Below the pieces are notes generated by a model that saw only the letters and a list, made by a program, of their open reading frames with translations, was not told the origin of the DNA and did not search any database. A stretch of 64,000 nucleotides of DNA, from contig DDFC01000032.1 of the NCBI GenBank assembly GCA_002336895.1, forward strand, positions 186,001 through 250,000. The letters run 5' to 3'. The first letter of the stretch is position 1, and each line of letters opens with the position of its first letter. The position numbers and the translations under genes were made by a program. Below are positions 23,894 to 37,300 of the stretch, one piece after another. This DNA comes from Verrucomicrobiaceae bacterium UBA1938. Lineage in GTDB: Bacteria > Verrucomicrobiota > Verrucomicrobiia > Verrucomicrobiales > Verrucomicrobiaceae.

Positions 23894-24481
23894 CTATTTG
23901 TCTTTTTTTCCAAACAGGCGGCCAAAGAACCCCTTTTTCTTGGGCTCTGCCGCCGGCTGCTGAGCCTGTGCGGGCACGGCTTGCTGCGGCATCGCCTGTC
24001 CTGGAGGCTGGGTGTTTTGAGTAAAATCTATGATGCCGGGTTTGATCGACGGAGCGGCGCCGGGATTCACATTGATGACCTTGGGCTTTTTGGCATTCCC
24101 ACGGTCGTCATACTCGTAGATGACCTGCTGGTAGCACTGACCACTGAGATTGAAGGAGCGCATCTCCTGGGCGCGACCGTATGCGTCAAAATAGACCTGG
24201 GAGCGGGCGACGAGATTTCCACGCCCGTCATAAATGTGCCCCTGGGTGGGGAGGCCGCGCTCATTGAGGAGGTAGTGCTTTTTGGCCACCAGAGCCCCGC
24301 CCGCATTGTAGGTGGACTCGATGAGTTCATTGGTCGTCTTGTCCACCACGGTCTCGGAATGAGAATTGTCAGGGTGGTAGGTACTCCTGGCCACAATGGG
24401 GGTGGCCGAAGGTGCGGCAGGCTGGGCCATGGCGGCAGATGTCAGCCAAAGAAGGACAAAAAAAGCAGAGCAGGATTTCAT
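23894..24481 (-). CDS. Small secreted protein with YD-type repeats
   Basis: A 195-residue exported protein. Signal peptide MKSCSAFFVLLWLTSAAMA with cleavage before QP. The mature part has three or four short beta-hairpin repeats of the YD/RHS type (STYNAGGALVAKKHYLLNER, GHIYDGRGNLVARSQVYFDA then YGRAQEMRSFN, VIYEYDDRGNAKKP). A Pro/Gln-rich linker leads to a basic amphipathic C-terminus (KKKGFFGRLFGKKDK) that may bind membrane or nucleic acid. The function is unknown. It precedes rapA in an apparent two-gene operon; no functional link is obvious. Confidence 0.65.
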   Translation of the reverse strand: MKSCSAFFVLLWLTSAAMAQPAAPSATPIVARSTYHPDNSHSETVVDKTTNELIESTYNAGGALVAKKHYLLNERGLPTQGHIYDGRGNLVARSQVYFDAYGRAQEMRSFNLSGQCYQQVIYEYDDRGNAKKPKVINVNPGAAPSIKPGIIDFTQNTQPPGQAMPQQAVPAQAQQPAAEPKKKGFFGRLFGKKDK

Positions 24482-24567
24482 GACAGAACCGATGATGACG
24501 GCAGAATAACGCCCGGCTCAAGCGCCGACAATGATAAATCCCGCCCTCCCCCACCTACTTTCGAGCC

Positions 24568-25005
24568 ATGAACGCCATCACTGACCCCACCTGGGCTGAA
24601 TTTCTTTATCAAACCATCGAGGAATTTGGCTGCACAACGGGGACTCTGCACCGGCTGGACCCTGCGGACCGCCACCTCAAGCTGGTGGCCCATCAAGGCA
24701 TTCCAGAGGCGCTGATGCCGATCATCCAGTCCATCCCAGTGGGAAAAGGGATTGCCGGGACAGCCGCTGAACGCCTGGAGCCAGTGGAAATCTGCAACCT
24801 GCAAACCGACACCTCCGGAGTGGCCAAGCCAGGTGCCAAACAAACGCAGGTGCAGGGTTCTCTGGCCGTGCCAGTGCTGGATGGAGGCCGCCTGTGTGGC
24901 ACGCTCGGCATCGGCAAGCTGGTGCCGTATGATTTCTCCCCTGAAGAAAAGGCCAGGCTGATCCAGGCTGCGCGGAGCATTGCAGCAAAGCTGCTGCCAG
25001 CCTGA
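24568..25005 (+). CDS. GAF-domain protein
   Basis: A 145-residue protein that is essentially one GAF domain: FLYQTIEEFGCTTGTLHRLD, LKLVAHQGIPEALMPIIQSI followed by PVGKGIAGTAAERLEPV, then QGSLAVPVLDGGRLCGTLGI and FSPEEKARLIQAARSIAAKL. GAF domains bind small ligands or act as sensory modules. With no output domain it would have to work through a partner or as a free-standing sensor. Two Cys (in FGCTTG and RLCGT) are present; it lacks the three-Cys pattern of free methionine-R-sulfoxide reductase. Divergent from the secreted-protein gene. Confidence 0.8.
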   Translation: MNAITDPTWAEFLYQTIEEFGCTTGTLHRLDPADRHLKLVAHQGIPEALMPIIQSIPVGKGIAGTAAERLEPVEICNLQTDTSGVAKPGAKQTQVQGSLAVPVLDGGRLCGTLGIGKLVPYDFSPEEKARLIQAARSIAAKLLPA

Positions 25006-25248
25006 TCTGAAGAAAAACAGCGCAGGGCGTGAAAATCAAGGAGCCCTGGAAAGGTGACCTCGGCGCAACTAGGGTGATGAAGGCGCCTCAATGCTGCTCG
25101 AGAAGACGATATTTGCGGTGAACGCAGCCTCGCAGGCCTGAAACCATGCTCTGTGGTGGAAAAACAGAGATCAACAGAGAATGGAGGGCCAAGGATGCCC
25201 GACCCACTTTGCTCAAGCAGGCCGGGCAGACGGAAAGCAACAACTCTG
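25006..25248. other. Intergenic region before the giant gene's 3' end
   Basis: No gene seen. A weak CTCTGT/ACAGAG inverted repeat (about 25150-25170) lacks a T-tract, so I could not place a terminator for the giant gene. Confidence 0.4.
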
Positions 25249-25335
25249 CTAGAGAGAGCCACGGCGGCGGCGGCGCAGGCAGAAGCCGAAAAGACCGAGG
25301 AAGAGCAGCAGCACGCGGGAGGGCTCAGGCACCAC
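25249..25335 (-). other. PEP-CTERM sorting signal of the giant protein
   Basis: VVVPEPSRVLLLFLGLFGF followed by CLRRRRRGSL: the VPEP motif, a hydrophobic segment and an Arg-rich tail. The family is processed by an exosortase (no exosortase gene in the window). Confidence 0.85.
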
Positions 25336-28300
25336 AACGATGATGCCATAGCTCTGGAAGGCTGAAGTATCGAAGGCAAGACCACCTGCGAGAGAGGGCA
25401 GGCTGAAGTCTGCGGCTGTCAGAGTGCCAGTGCCCACCACGCTAAGGGAGGACCAGTCCACCAGCTTGAACATGTCGCCAACGACAACAGTGCCGGAGCT
25501 GTAACCATTATCAATGAGCTGGAAGGCAGGGGTGGAAGAGCCGGCAGAGACTGTGAGCGTGCCGCCGACATTGATCAAGTCATGGCTGGAGAGCGACTGC
25601 TGAGCGTTCAGCGCGCTGCTGTCCGCCGCAAGATTGCTTCCCAGGATGGCCAGGACGTTGTTGGTGGTGGAATCGTAGGTGCTGTTCTGCAGGGCTGACT
25701 GAAGGGTGTTGTAGTCTGCTGCGTTCACCAAAGCGAGGTTGCCCGTGGCATTGGTGATCCTCAGGTCGATCTGCGAGCCGGAGGTGATCGTGAGGTTTCC
25801 AGCAAAGCTCAGAGCTTGATTTGCCGAGGTGCCCACACCTGGAGCCACAATACCCACATGAGTGGAATCAGATCCAATGGTGGTGGAGCCAGTGATGACA
25901 CCGCCGTTGATGGCGCCAGTTCCACCAGAGAGAACTGCAGCAGTGCCAAGTGTGCTGCCTCCAGCGACCGTCACGGCACCAGAGCCGTTGAGAGAGCCTG
26001 TGGCGCCATCACCCACCTGTAGAGTGCCTGCCTGCACCATCGTCGGACCGGAATAAGTTTCGGAGTTGTTGAGCACGAGAGTGTTGGCACCCAGCTTCGT
26101 GAGTCCCACGGCACCACCACCGGTGCCCGTGCTGTCTTTCACCACTGCACTGACGGTGAAGCTGCCACCTGCGGCATTGCTGGTGTCAAAGCCGATCGCG
26201 GAGCCAGCCTGCAGGCCGTTGCTGCTCACCGTGGTCAGGTTGCCGATCAACGTAGCGGTGTCGGCAGCAGTAAACTCTCCCGTGCCACCGACATTGAAGG
26301 CCACAGTGGCACCGCTGCTCACCGTCACCTTGGCAGCCGTCCAGTTGGAGGTGACATTGTTATAGAGCGCCACTTCTTTGGCAAACTGGAGGGTGCCAGC
26401 CGAGACCAGCGTGGTGCCGGTGTAGGTGTTGGCGCCGGAGAGAGTCTGCGTGCCGGTTCCTATTTTGGCGAGGCTGAGAGCATTGGTGCTGTTGGTGATC
26501 ACACCCGCAAAAGTGGTGCTGGTGTTGTCGCCGCCAGTGGTCAGGGTTGCGGCCGTGCTGGAATTGGTGATCAGACCACCTGTGGCAGTGGTATCTCCGG
26601 AGAGGGAGCCGACGGTTTCGGCCTTGCCATTGATGTCAAAAGCGGCACCTGCGTAGACGCTGAGGACAGAACCATCTGGAATGACACCAACGGCCCCCAG
26701 CTGAAGCACACCACCAGCAACCGTGGTCGAGCCACTGTAGTCGTTGGAGGAAGAGGAGAGGATCAGGGCTCCTGCGCCTGCTTTTGTGATGCCGGTGCTG
26801 GTGGATCCAGTGATTTTGCCGCTGACAGTCGCGGTGACCTGAGGAGCGGTCACGGTGACTGTATGCGGACCAGCGGCGAGGCTCATGACGCCGCTGAGAG
26901 TGAGGTTGTTGGTGGAAGCGGTGCCGCCGAAGGTGAAGTCCTGCGTGACGCTGGTGGCATTGCTGATGGTGCGGGCAGCAGTGCCAGCAAGAATGGCGGT
27001 GCCATTGCCCAGGGTGATGGTGCCAGTGCCATAGGCGTTGGAGGCTGCTGTATTGTCAAAGATGACAGAGCCGGCGCTGATATTGAGCCCGCCCGAAAGA
27101 GTATTGGCAGTGGAGCCACTGAAGATGAGAGAGCCAGCGCCAGTCTTTTGAATGGTGCCGCCGCCCGTCGTATTGAGAGGAGCGGAAATGATCAGTCCTT
27201 CAGGGGACAGGCCGGATACATTGATGACAGGAGCCGCGTTGCTGAGCACCAGCGCGGATCCCGAGATGGTCGGAGTGCTGGCGAGGTTGTCATTGACCAC
27301 CGTGATGGCGTTGGCAGCACTGAGCGTGAGAGAGGTGTTTACGGCCACTGTCGGAGTGGCAGTGCCCGCAATGCCATTGAAGGTCAGGCTGGCAAGAGTG
27401 TTGGTGCCGCTCATGGTCAGAGTGCCGCCGCCGTTGATGGTGATGTTTGCGGTGTTCTTGATTTCACCTGCGGCCGTCAGAGTGACTGTGGCACCATTGT
27501 TGATTGTCAGGTTGCCGGGAACCGCCACGATCGAGGTGCCATTGGCGCTGGCGGTGCTCAGTGTGAGCGTGCCTGAATCCACATAGGTGCCGCCGGAGTA
27601 GGTGTTGTTTCCAGTCAGAGTCAGCAAGCTGGCCGTTCCGGCCGCGCCTGTCTTGACGAGTGTCACGGCATTGCTGTTGTTGTCTGCAATCACCGCCGAC
27701 ACCGTCATGGCATTGGTGGTGTTGTTGAGATTGAAGAACAGCTCAGCGGGTGCCGATCCCGTGCCTGCCGTCAGAGTACCATTCTGGATGGTGGAAACTC
27801 CGGACTGAAGGCTGGTGCGCAGGATGCCGCCGCTGGTGATGATGAGCGTGCCACCGGCAATGTCGAGTGTCGGAACCCCAGCCGCACCAGGATTGATTTG
27901 CAGCGAGTTGATGGTCTGGACGCCACCGGACAAGGTGACCGTGCCGGTGGTGGTGACGGTGTTGATGCTGTAGTTGCCAGCAGCATTGAGAGCAGCACCC
28001 TGGGTGCCATAAGCAGCAATATTCGTGTAGGCAGTCGAGTTGAGCGCCACAACTCCGGAGTTTCCGAAGGTCGTGGAGACAGAAGTCGAGGTGGCGAGCG
28101 GTGCGAGCGAAACCGTGAAGGTCGTCGGGCCTGTGATCGAGGCGATTGTGGTGCCAGGAGCAAAGTTGGTGCCGCTGACAGACTGGCCGACAACCATCTG
28201 TGAGGTGTTGCCGGAAGCGAGCGTCACTGTGGTGCTTCCCTGGACCGTCGAGGCATTGAGAGTCTGGGCGGAAGCGAGGGTTGCCCAGTTGTCAGCAGTG

Positions 28301-31300
28301 GCCAACGCGGCGCCTGCAGTAGCCCAGCCACCAAGAATGGCACCCGTGCCTGTGCCGGTAAAGGACCCGACAAGAACCGGCGCGCTGCCGTTGATATTGG
28401 TCACGAACTGCTGAGCATTGCCAGCGATGCTGGAACCAAGGCCTGTTCCCGCAAACACAGCCGAAGCCCCGGTGGTGCGTGTCAGGTTGACGATGGCAAG
28501 CATCGCCGTATTGCCAGTGGCAAGAGCCGGCGGCGTGACCGTGAACACGTTTGCACCCGTTGCGAGAGTCACACCAGAGCCAGTGGAACCGATCGTGACA
28601 TTGGAGGTGACGTAGTTCGCACCGGTCAGAGCGAAGGTGCCGTTGTTCATATTGATGAGCGCGCTGCTGGAAATACGGCCGTCAACACTGCTCAGGACAT
28701 TGTTGGTCAGGTTCAGAGACGCGCCGTTCACATTGACCGTCGTGCTGGCCAGGCTGCCATTGTCCTGCAGCGTCAGGCTGCCTCCAAAGATATTGGTGCT
28801 GCCAGTGTAGGTGCTTGCATTGGTCAGCGTGAGAGCTCCAGAGTTTTCCTTGTAGAAGTTGATGGCGTTGGTGGATCCAGTGCCACCTCCGATGACGCCG
28901 CCAAAAGCGCTTCCAGCTGTAGCGCTGGTGATCAGATTTACAGCGGAACCGCTGGTATTGCTGATGGTGCCAGCCGTGCTGCCGGCCGTATAGGTGTAGT
29001 TCAGGCTGCCAAGCCGGGCCACGGCCTGGTCTGCATTCAGGTTCAGGGTGCCGGCATTGACCTGGAGATCATACACGGTGGCCACCGTTGCTGTCGGCGC
29101 GACCAGCAGGGTGTTGGTGCCACCGTTCAGGCTCATCACACCTCCGTTGACCGTCGTCGGACCCGCATAGTATTGAGCGTTGTTCACGTTGAGCGTGCCG
29201 CCGTCAGCCTTGACCAGGCCGCCAGTGGTTCCAAGCAGGAAGGTGTTGAAGTTGAGGATCGAGCTGGAGGAACCAGTCACGTGAACCACGAGCTGAACAT
29301 TGCCAGTGGTGGTGATCGACCCGGCGTTGATGGTATTTGTGCCGACGAAGGTGTCGAGAATACCGCCGGTGTTGATCGTCAGCGCATTGAGAATGGCGCC
29401 GCTGGTGTAGTTCTGTGTCGTGGCGCCTTGGATGGCCTGGCCACCGCCTGTTGAATTGATGGCGTTCCCATTGGTGAGCGTCAGACTGTTCAGCGAGGTA
29501 GCAGAGCTGTATGTCTGCACTGAGCTGAAGGCACCATAGTTGGTGGTCAGGCTGCCAGCCCCCAGAGTGCCGGCCAGTTCACTGGTCGTCATGGCGCGCA
29601 GGTAGGAACCTGCCCCGGTGTCTTTGACCAGGAAGCCGGTGCCCGTGCCAGTGGCGGAGGCATCAGCGATGATGTCCGCTCGGATGGTCATGTTTGTGGC
29701 ACCGTTGCTGCCGCCGCCCTGGGTCACCCCGGCGATCGTTGCACCAGCCGTGGCACTGAAGGCCGTGGAGGTGGTCATGTTGGCCAGTCCTGCGCCCGAG
29801 GTGGCTGAGAGGCCCTGGAACAAGGCACTGCCTCCGCTCGATGCTGCTTCAGCCGTCATCGCGGTAGCAGTCAGGGTGGTGGTGCCGACCGCGCCTCCAT
29901 TGAGGGTGATCGTGCTGCCGCCATACTGAACGAGGAGGGTGGCGATGGTTTCCGAAGCATTGGAGGCGGCCACTCCTGTGCCGGTGAGGGAAAGATTTCC
30001 GCCCTGGAGAGTGACGCTGCGGCCGGCAATGCGATTGACCACATTTGCCACGGTATTATCCATCGCCAGAGTGCCGCCGCTGTTGAGGGTGTCCGCCGTG
30101 GCGCCGCCGAACTGCACGGCACCGCTGCCACTGAGAAGAATCCTGCCTCCATTGACAGTGAGTGCGCCGGTGGCGTTGTTCAGTCCGCTGGTCAAAGTCA
30201 GCGTGCCAGCGCCGATTTTGGTCACCGCGAGGTTTGCAGCCGTGGCTGCCGTGAATGCGCCCGCGAAGGTGGTGCTGGTGCCGTCCGCGCCGATGGTGAG
30301 CGTTTGAGCGGCGCCGCTGTTGGTCACAAGGCCACCCGTAGTGGCGCTATCACCTGCAAGCGACCCGATCACATTGCCAGCGATGGCGTTGATGTTCAGC
30401 TCAGCACCGGCCGCCACAATGAAGGCGGAGCTGCCAAGCACCTGAGTGGCACCAAACTGGAGCACACCACCACTGATGGTGGTGGCGCCTGCCCAGTTGT
30501 CACCGGCACTGGCGAGGCTCAGGATGCCGGCACCAGCTTTGGTCAGGCCTGCACTGCCGGAAGCTGTGACACCGCCGAGGGTGCCGCCGAGAGTGGCAGT
30601 CACAGAGGGAGATGCCACTGTCACTGTGCGTGTACTGCTGCCAAGGATCACTGAACCACCCAGCGTCAGGTTGTTGCCAGACAAACCACCACCAAAGGTG
30701 AAGTTGCCGTTCACGGTCACCGCATTGGCCACGGTGCGGGCGGTGCCGTCAGCCATAAGTGCAGTGCCATCAGCGATGACCAGTCTGCCGATGCCCAGCG
30801 GGCCGGCCGTCACGACACCATTTGATTGAGCGCTGGCTGCGCCAAGGATGACGGAGCCATTGTTCAACTGCACATTGCCGTTGAAATCACTGGTGGTGCT
30901 GGTCAGGACCAAGGAGCCTGCACCTGCTTTGATCAACCCTGCTGCCGTAGCCCCACCCATGACATTGCGCAGCTGGCCCGTAATCGAGAGATCATCAAGG
31001 GAGGCGCCCGAAGTCGTGACCGTCAGGTTAGCTCCAGCCAGTTCGATGTTGGAAGCAATGGTCGGCGTGGTGGCAAGATTATCGTTAACAGCCGTCACAC
31101 CATTGGTGATGAACAGATTGCCGCCGGTCACGTTGATGGCGCTGGTGCCACCAGTGCCATTGAAGGTGATGCTGTTGAGCGTGTTATTGCCGACCAAGGT
31201 CAATGTGCCAGCACCATTGATGATCACATTGCTGGTGTTGGCGATGGATCCATTGTTCGTGATCTGCGTGGCGCTGGCATTGTTCAGGATGAGATTGCCC

Positions 31301-34300
31301 GGGATGACGATCGAACCCAAGGCGCTGCCGGCAGGGTTTGCGGTTCCGCCGATGTTCAGGGTCCCCTGATTGACGACCGTGTTGCCTGTGTAAGCCTCAG
31401 AGAAGGCGACCAAGGTGGACGGCGAGCTGAATGTCAGGGTGCCGGAAGATGCGCCGCTGAGGTTGGTATTGGTGCTCAGGGTGATGGTGGTGGCAGACGC
31501 AACAGTAGCGATGGTCGCCCCGGCAGGAATGTTCAAGCCGGTGACAGACATGCCAGGGTAGAGCCCCACGGTGCTGGCGAGGGTGACGGTGGCATTGTTG
31601 TTCGCGGTTGTGCCAATGACTGCGACGTTGTTGGCGGAGGCATTGATCGGGGCGCCAAAGGTCAGCGTGCCGATTGCCCCTCCAGCCACTGCTGCGGTGG
31701 CATTGGAGAGAGTCACCGTGTTGCCCGAAACGCTGGCGACTGTGGTGCCAGGGTTGATGCCATAGCCAATGACGCTCATGCCGACGGCGATGCCTGCGAT
31801 CTGCGTATTGGAGAGTGTCAGAGGATTGCTGTAAGTCACCGTCGCACCGTTGGCGACTGTCGCGGGCTGGCTGAGTGTCAGCGTGGTGGTGCCGCCACCC
31901 GAGAGGATGGTGGTGCCGGCAGGAATGCCCGTCCCTGTGATGGTCTGACCATTGACTGTATTCGTAGCAGTCACCGAAAGAGTGGTGGATGCGGTGCTGG
32001 AAGCAGTCGTCGTGGTAGAAAGGCTGGTCGGGATGCTGACACCGGACACTGTGGTGCCCACCGGGGCGACGCCGTAGAAGACGTTGCCCGTAGAAGAGGC
32101 GGTTGCCGGGGTGGACAGTGTGACATGAGTAGCATCGACGATGCCTGCCACTGTCGCCCCCGCAGGGATGCCTGCGCCCACCACTGGCTGACCAACGAAC
32201 ATGCCCGAGCTGCTGAGAACCGTCACTGTCGAGCTGCCGGTGGAAGTGCTGGTGATCTGCGAAGCAGCGGCCGGTGCTGCGAAGGTAGCGCTGGTGGGCG
32301 TGCCACTCGTCAGCGCAGGCGCCGAAAGCGTCACCAGTCCTGTGCTTTGATTATAGGCGGTGATGTAGGTGCCGGCAGCCAGGGTGCCTGAACCTCCGGT
32401 CACCGTCACAATCTGACCCACGTTGAGACCGTAGGTGTTGGCGGCCACGGTGAAGGTGTTTGAACCGGCACTCAGAGTCGGCCCTGTGGCAGTGGTCTGG
32501 GCAGCAACAGGGGCAAAGAGGAGGGTCGTGTTTGCCGTGCTTGCCGTCGTGGCCCCCGTGTTGATCAGAGTCACCGTGGTGCCCGAAACGCTGAGCACCG
32601 TCGTGGTGCCGGCGAAAAGACCACCTGTAGTAACACCGCCGGTGCCGACGGCCTGGGTGACAACCATGCCCGGCAGCACCGATGTACCCGCAGGCACAGT
32701 AACGGTGAAGGGAGTATTGGCCGCGGCAGCAGGAATGGTGAGGTTGTTGATGACCTGAGTCGTCGGGAAGGCCAGCGCGGTGTTGGCAGCAGTGCTGTTA
32801 GCCGTCGCCACTGCGGTGTTCACGGTGAACTGGGTGGCGCTGATAATGCTCGTAATGATCGAGTTGGCGGAGATGCCGGTGACAGCAGCAGGGAGCATTT
32901 CACCGACGACAAGGCCGTTGGTGGTGCCGCTGTTGACGGTGACGACCGCCTGGGTAACCCCCTGGCTGCTGACAGCAGTGGAATTCAACAGGATGATCGG
33001 AGAAACACCGATGGAGAGAGTGCCCGCCCCCGATTTGACCACGTTCATTCCGCCGCCAATGGTGTCCACCAGCTGCGACTGGATGGTGGTGCCTGCGGCG
33101 TTGTAAACATACATGCTGGCACCGGCGGCGGTGCCTGCTGTGTAGCGGCCGCTTTGGAAGCTGGTCGTGCCGGTGGTCAGAATACCACCCGTGGTGACGC
33201 TGATGATCTGATCAAGGGCGCTTTCAGTGATTGTGGAAGAGCCAGTGACCTTGAGAGAGTTGATGGTTCTCGAGGTGATGTTGTTGGTGTTGGCAGTAGC
33301 CTGAATGTTGTCCACAGCCGTGCCGGCTGTGATGGCATTGGCAGAGTAGGCGCCATAAGGCGTCTGGGTGACCCCATTGACCACACCGACTGACGCACCA
33401 AGGCTGCCAATACCCACAGCACCTGTGACGCTGTCTGCCGTAGAACGGTACACCGCCCAGTCAGAACCATTGACGACTGCCCAGCCGCCAATGATGCCAT
33501 TGGTCATGCTCAGAGGACTGGTGACGAGCACCTGCACATTGCTGCCGCCGCTGCCGTAAGGGGCACCATTGACCTGGCTGACGGGCCCGCCAAACGTGCC
33601 CCCGGCGTTGGTGAAGTTCAGGGTGCCGGTGGTGTTGGCCTGGGCCAGGCTTGCAAGCAGCAAGGAGATGCTGCTGCCATAGTTTGAAGAGCTGCCCCAC
33701 AGGGCGCCGTTGATGGTGCTGAGCCCCGTTCCCACAGATACTGCGCCCAGGCTCACTGTGTTGTTCCCCTGCCCTGCCAGGTAGTTCAGGGTGGCACCAT
33801 TCAGCACAAGGTTGTTTGCAGTCGGGATACGATTGGTCACGAAAGCCAGGCCGCTGTTGTCCAAAGTCAGGGTTCCATTGACCACCTTGATATCGCCCGT
33901 GGTGTTTGTCAGTGCTCCGCTGTCACGAAGGATGAGACTGCCCCCCAGGATGGTGGTGGAACCGCTGTAGGCATTGGCGCCGGTCAGCGTGGTCGCCCCG
34001 GAACCTTCCTTGACGAAGTTCAGCGTGCCACCGCTTGCACCTATGTTCCCTGCGAAGGTGGTCGCTGTGGTGGTGACAGTGGTAAAGGTGGCTGACCCCG
34101 TGCTGGTGATGATATTGCCAGCTTGTCCAGCAAGAGTGTTGGAGCTGCTGAGAGCACCGACGGCCTGATTGTTGCCATTGAGGTCAAGCACACTGCCCAC
34201 ACCATTGAGGGCCAGGGCGTTCATGGTGGGAACGGTGGCAGACTGGTTGACGAGGATGGCATTGCCACCCACGCCGGCACCGATCTTCAAGGTGCCGCCG

Positions 34301-37300
34301 TTGATGACGGTGCCGCCAGTGTAATACTGCGCCGTGTTGTAAACCAGGGTGCCATCATCTGCCTTCAGGATGCCCCCTGTGCTGCCAACAATGGGATTGT
34401 TCAGAGTCAGGCTGCTGCTGCCAGTCACATGAAGAACCATGGCGGTGCCGCCACCGCTGGAGAGAGAAACATTCCCCAGTGAACCGCCAAGGGCCAGCAC
34501 GGCGGCAGCCTGATTGAGAGTCACAGTCAGCAGGCCGGAGGCTCCGTAGAGGCCGCCAGTGCCGCCAAAGTTGTTGGTAAAGCCATTGCCGGAAACCAGG
34601 GTCAGGGTGTTGGCATTGACGTTTCCAAACAGGTTGGTCAGCGCAGCACCGCTCGTGCTGAAAAGACCGACGTTGCTTGTGGTGGTGCTGGTGGTCAGCG
34701 CAGTGGAGGTGGTTCCACCATTGAGTTCGGTGGTCTGATTCAGCGCACGAATCACCTTTGCCACAGAGTCCAGCACAGCGAAACCGGTGCCCGTTCCAGT
34801 GGAGGACGCATCCACAATGATGTCACCACGCACAGACATGCTGGTGGTGCCATTTGCGCCACCGCCCTGCGTGCCGGTGACATTGAAGCTGGCAGTCGGT
34901 ATGCCGATGGTGCCTCCGGTCGTGGAAGCCCCCTGAATCAAGAGCGAGCCAGAGGCGTTCTGCGTGTTCAACGAATTACCGGAGGCGGCAACGATGTTCA
35001 AGGCGACGCCGGTGGTGCCGCCTGCGTTCAACTGAATGACCCCGCCACCATTGATGACTGTCATGTTGTTGATGGTTTCCACCACGGCTGCGCCGCTGCT
35101 GTTGCCCGAGATAACCAGCCTGCCGCCCTGCATTGTCAGGTTGCGCAATGAGCCCGAGTAGGCTGCACCGACACCTGCTGCCCCACCTGCTACAATGCCA
35201 TTGATGCCGAGCCTGCCGGACACATCGTTTGTCGAGTTGTCCAAGTTCAAGGTACCGCCAGCATTGAGCGTGTAGGTGGTGAAGCCGAGCGTGCCTCCGT
35301 TGGCGGCCGTGCTGCCGCCGAGAATGACAGAACCACCACCCACGGTGAGGGTGCCAAGAATCTGGCTGGCGTTATTGCCGCCCAGAGTCCAGCTGCCCGA
35401 ACCAATCTTGGTCACATTGAGGAAGCCGCTGGTGTAGTCACTGGTCAGAGTGCCTGAGAAGGTGCCGCTGGTGTTGTCACTGCCCGTCACAAGCGTACCG
35501 CCTGAGGCTGCATTGAAGTTTTTAACATAAGTGCCCGCCACACCGGTGATGGACCCCACCTGCAGGTTTGTGAGCCCGCGCATGTCGAGCGCAGCCCCGT
35601 TCGAAAGTGCAATGGTGGTGTTTTGATAATTGGAGGCGGCCCCAAGCAGGATCTCGCCCGTGGAGACATTCATCGTGATGGCGGCCGTGCTGGCTCCGCC
35701 AAAGGAGGTGGCGCCAACGCCGTCCAGCGTGATGGTGGTGGCCCCGGTGATGTTGGAGTTGATGGCCAGCCCGGCCTGCTGATTGACGAATCCGTTGTTG
35801 GTCACTGCGCCGTCTGCATTTGCCCCAACGGTGATCTGAGCCGTGGAAGGCAGTGTCAGATTGCCGAACAGGCTCGGAAGTTCACGCAGGTCCGTAAGAG
35901 TGTCGGAGGTGATGGTCCCGGTGGCTGCTGTCAGGGTCAATGCCGCGGAGCCCGTGGTCACAGTCGGACCATTGCCGCCGTTGCTGCCGCCGATGGAGTT
36001 GAAGGCCAGATTACTCAGAGACTGGGCGTAGCCGTTGAGATCAAACTGGGCCTCACTGCGGATGGTCAGGCTGTCAGTGGGGTTGATCTGATTGCTGGCA
36101 AGCAGGCGCAGAATGGTGTTGCCCATGGCCAGAGAGTCGGTGGCGCTGTTGTTTCCTCCGGTGAGGACGATGCTCTTGCCGGAGCCTGCTCCCAGGGCAT
36201 ATCCGGAACCGGTCAGGTTGTCCAGATTGAGAATGACTCCTGTGAGATAGGTGTTGCCTGTGTAGATGTTTGCATTGGTCAGATTGATGACCTGGCTGTT
36301 GGCAAAGCTCAGGCCGTCGATCACGAGGGCAAAATTGCTGTTGGTGCTGCTGCCGATCTGAGAATTGATGAAGAGCGTGCTGGCCCCATGGTGGATGAAC
36401 ATCTCGGGACCGGTTGTGTCGATGACACCACGAACCGTGGTGGAGCCAATGGCACGATTGTTTGCATCCGTGCCTGAAATAATGCCGCCGCTGGAAAGAG
36501 TCAGGACATCCGAGGCATTGATGAAATTCACATTGATCGCCGCACCATTGAGCGTCAGGGAATTGATGGTCTGGCCGCCTGCAAAGACATTGGCGGAGGC
36601 GCTGAGACGCACGTTGGCGGCAGGGATGCCGCTGGCGGCGTTGAACGACACATACTGCATTGCTGCAGTCAGAGCTCTCACACCGGTGACCGGGTCATAG
36701 GTGGCAAACTCCACGTTGGTGCCAGCAACCACTGAATCCTGGCCGTAGACTGTGTAAGCCCCACCCATGATGCCATTGGTCAGCGCAGGGGCGCTGTTGG
36801 AGAACGTGATGAATGGGTTGTCGCCAATGCCGCCAGACCCCGCATAGAAATTGAGGGTGGCACCGGTGTTACGGGTCAGCGTTCCAGTGAAATTGAGGGC
36901 TGCGCTGCCAATGGCGGCATCGATGCGGAGTTCGCTTGCACCAGCATTGAGTGTCAGGTTGTTGAGTGTCACGCTGCCGTTCGTGCCTGCACGATTGAGG
37001 TAATAGAATGCACCACCATCAAGCGTCAGACTGGCGCTGGAGGAGAGGCGATTGGCTACGGCTTGGATGCCAGTGTCATCCCACTTGAGCACCGCATTGT
37101 TGACAGTGATGCTGGTGCTGTTGGAGATGCGGCCCTGGTCCACCATGGAGAGGACGTTGCCAACAACCTTGGTAGTGCCCGTGTATTGATTGTTGTCGCG
37201 CAAAGTCAGCTGCACCGCACCAGACTTGATGAAGTTGATGCTGGCGCCATTGATCTGACCTGCAAAGTCTGTGGCAGTGCCACTGAGCATCACATAGAAA

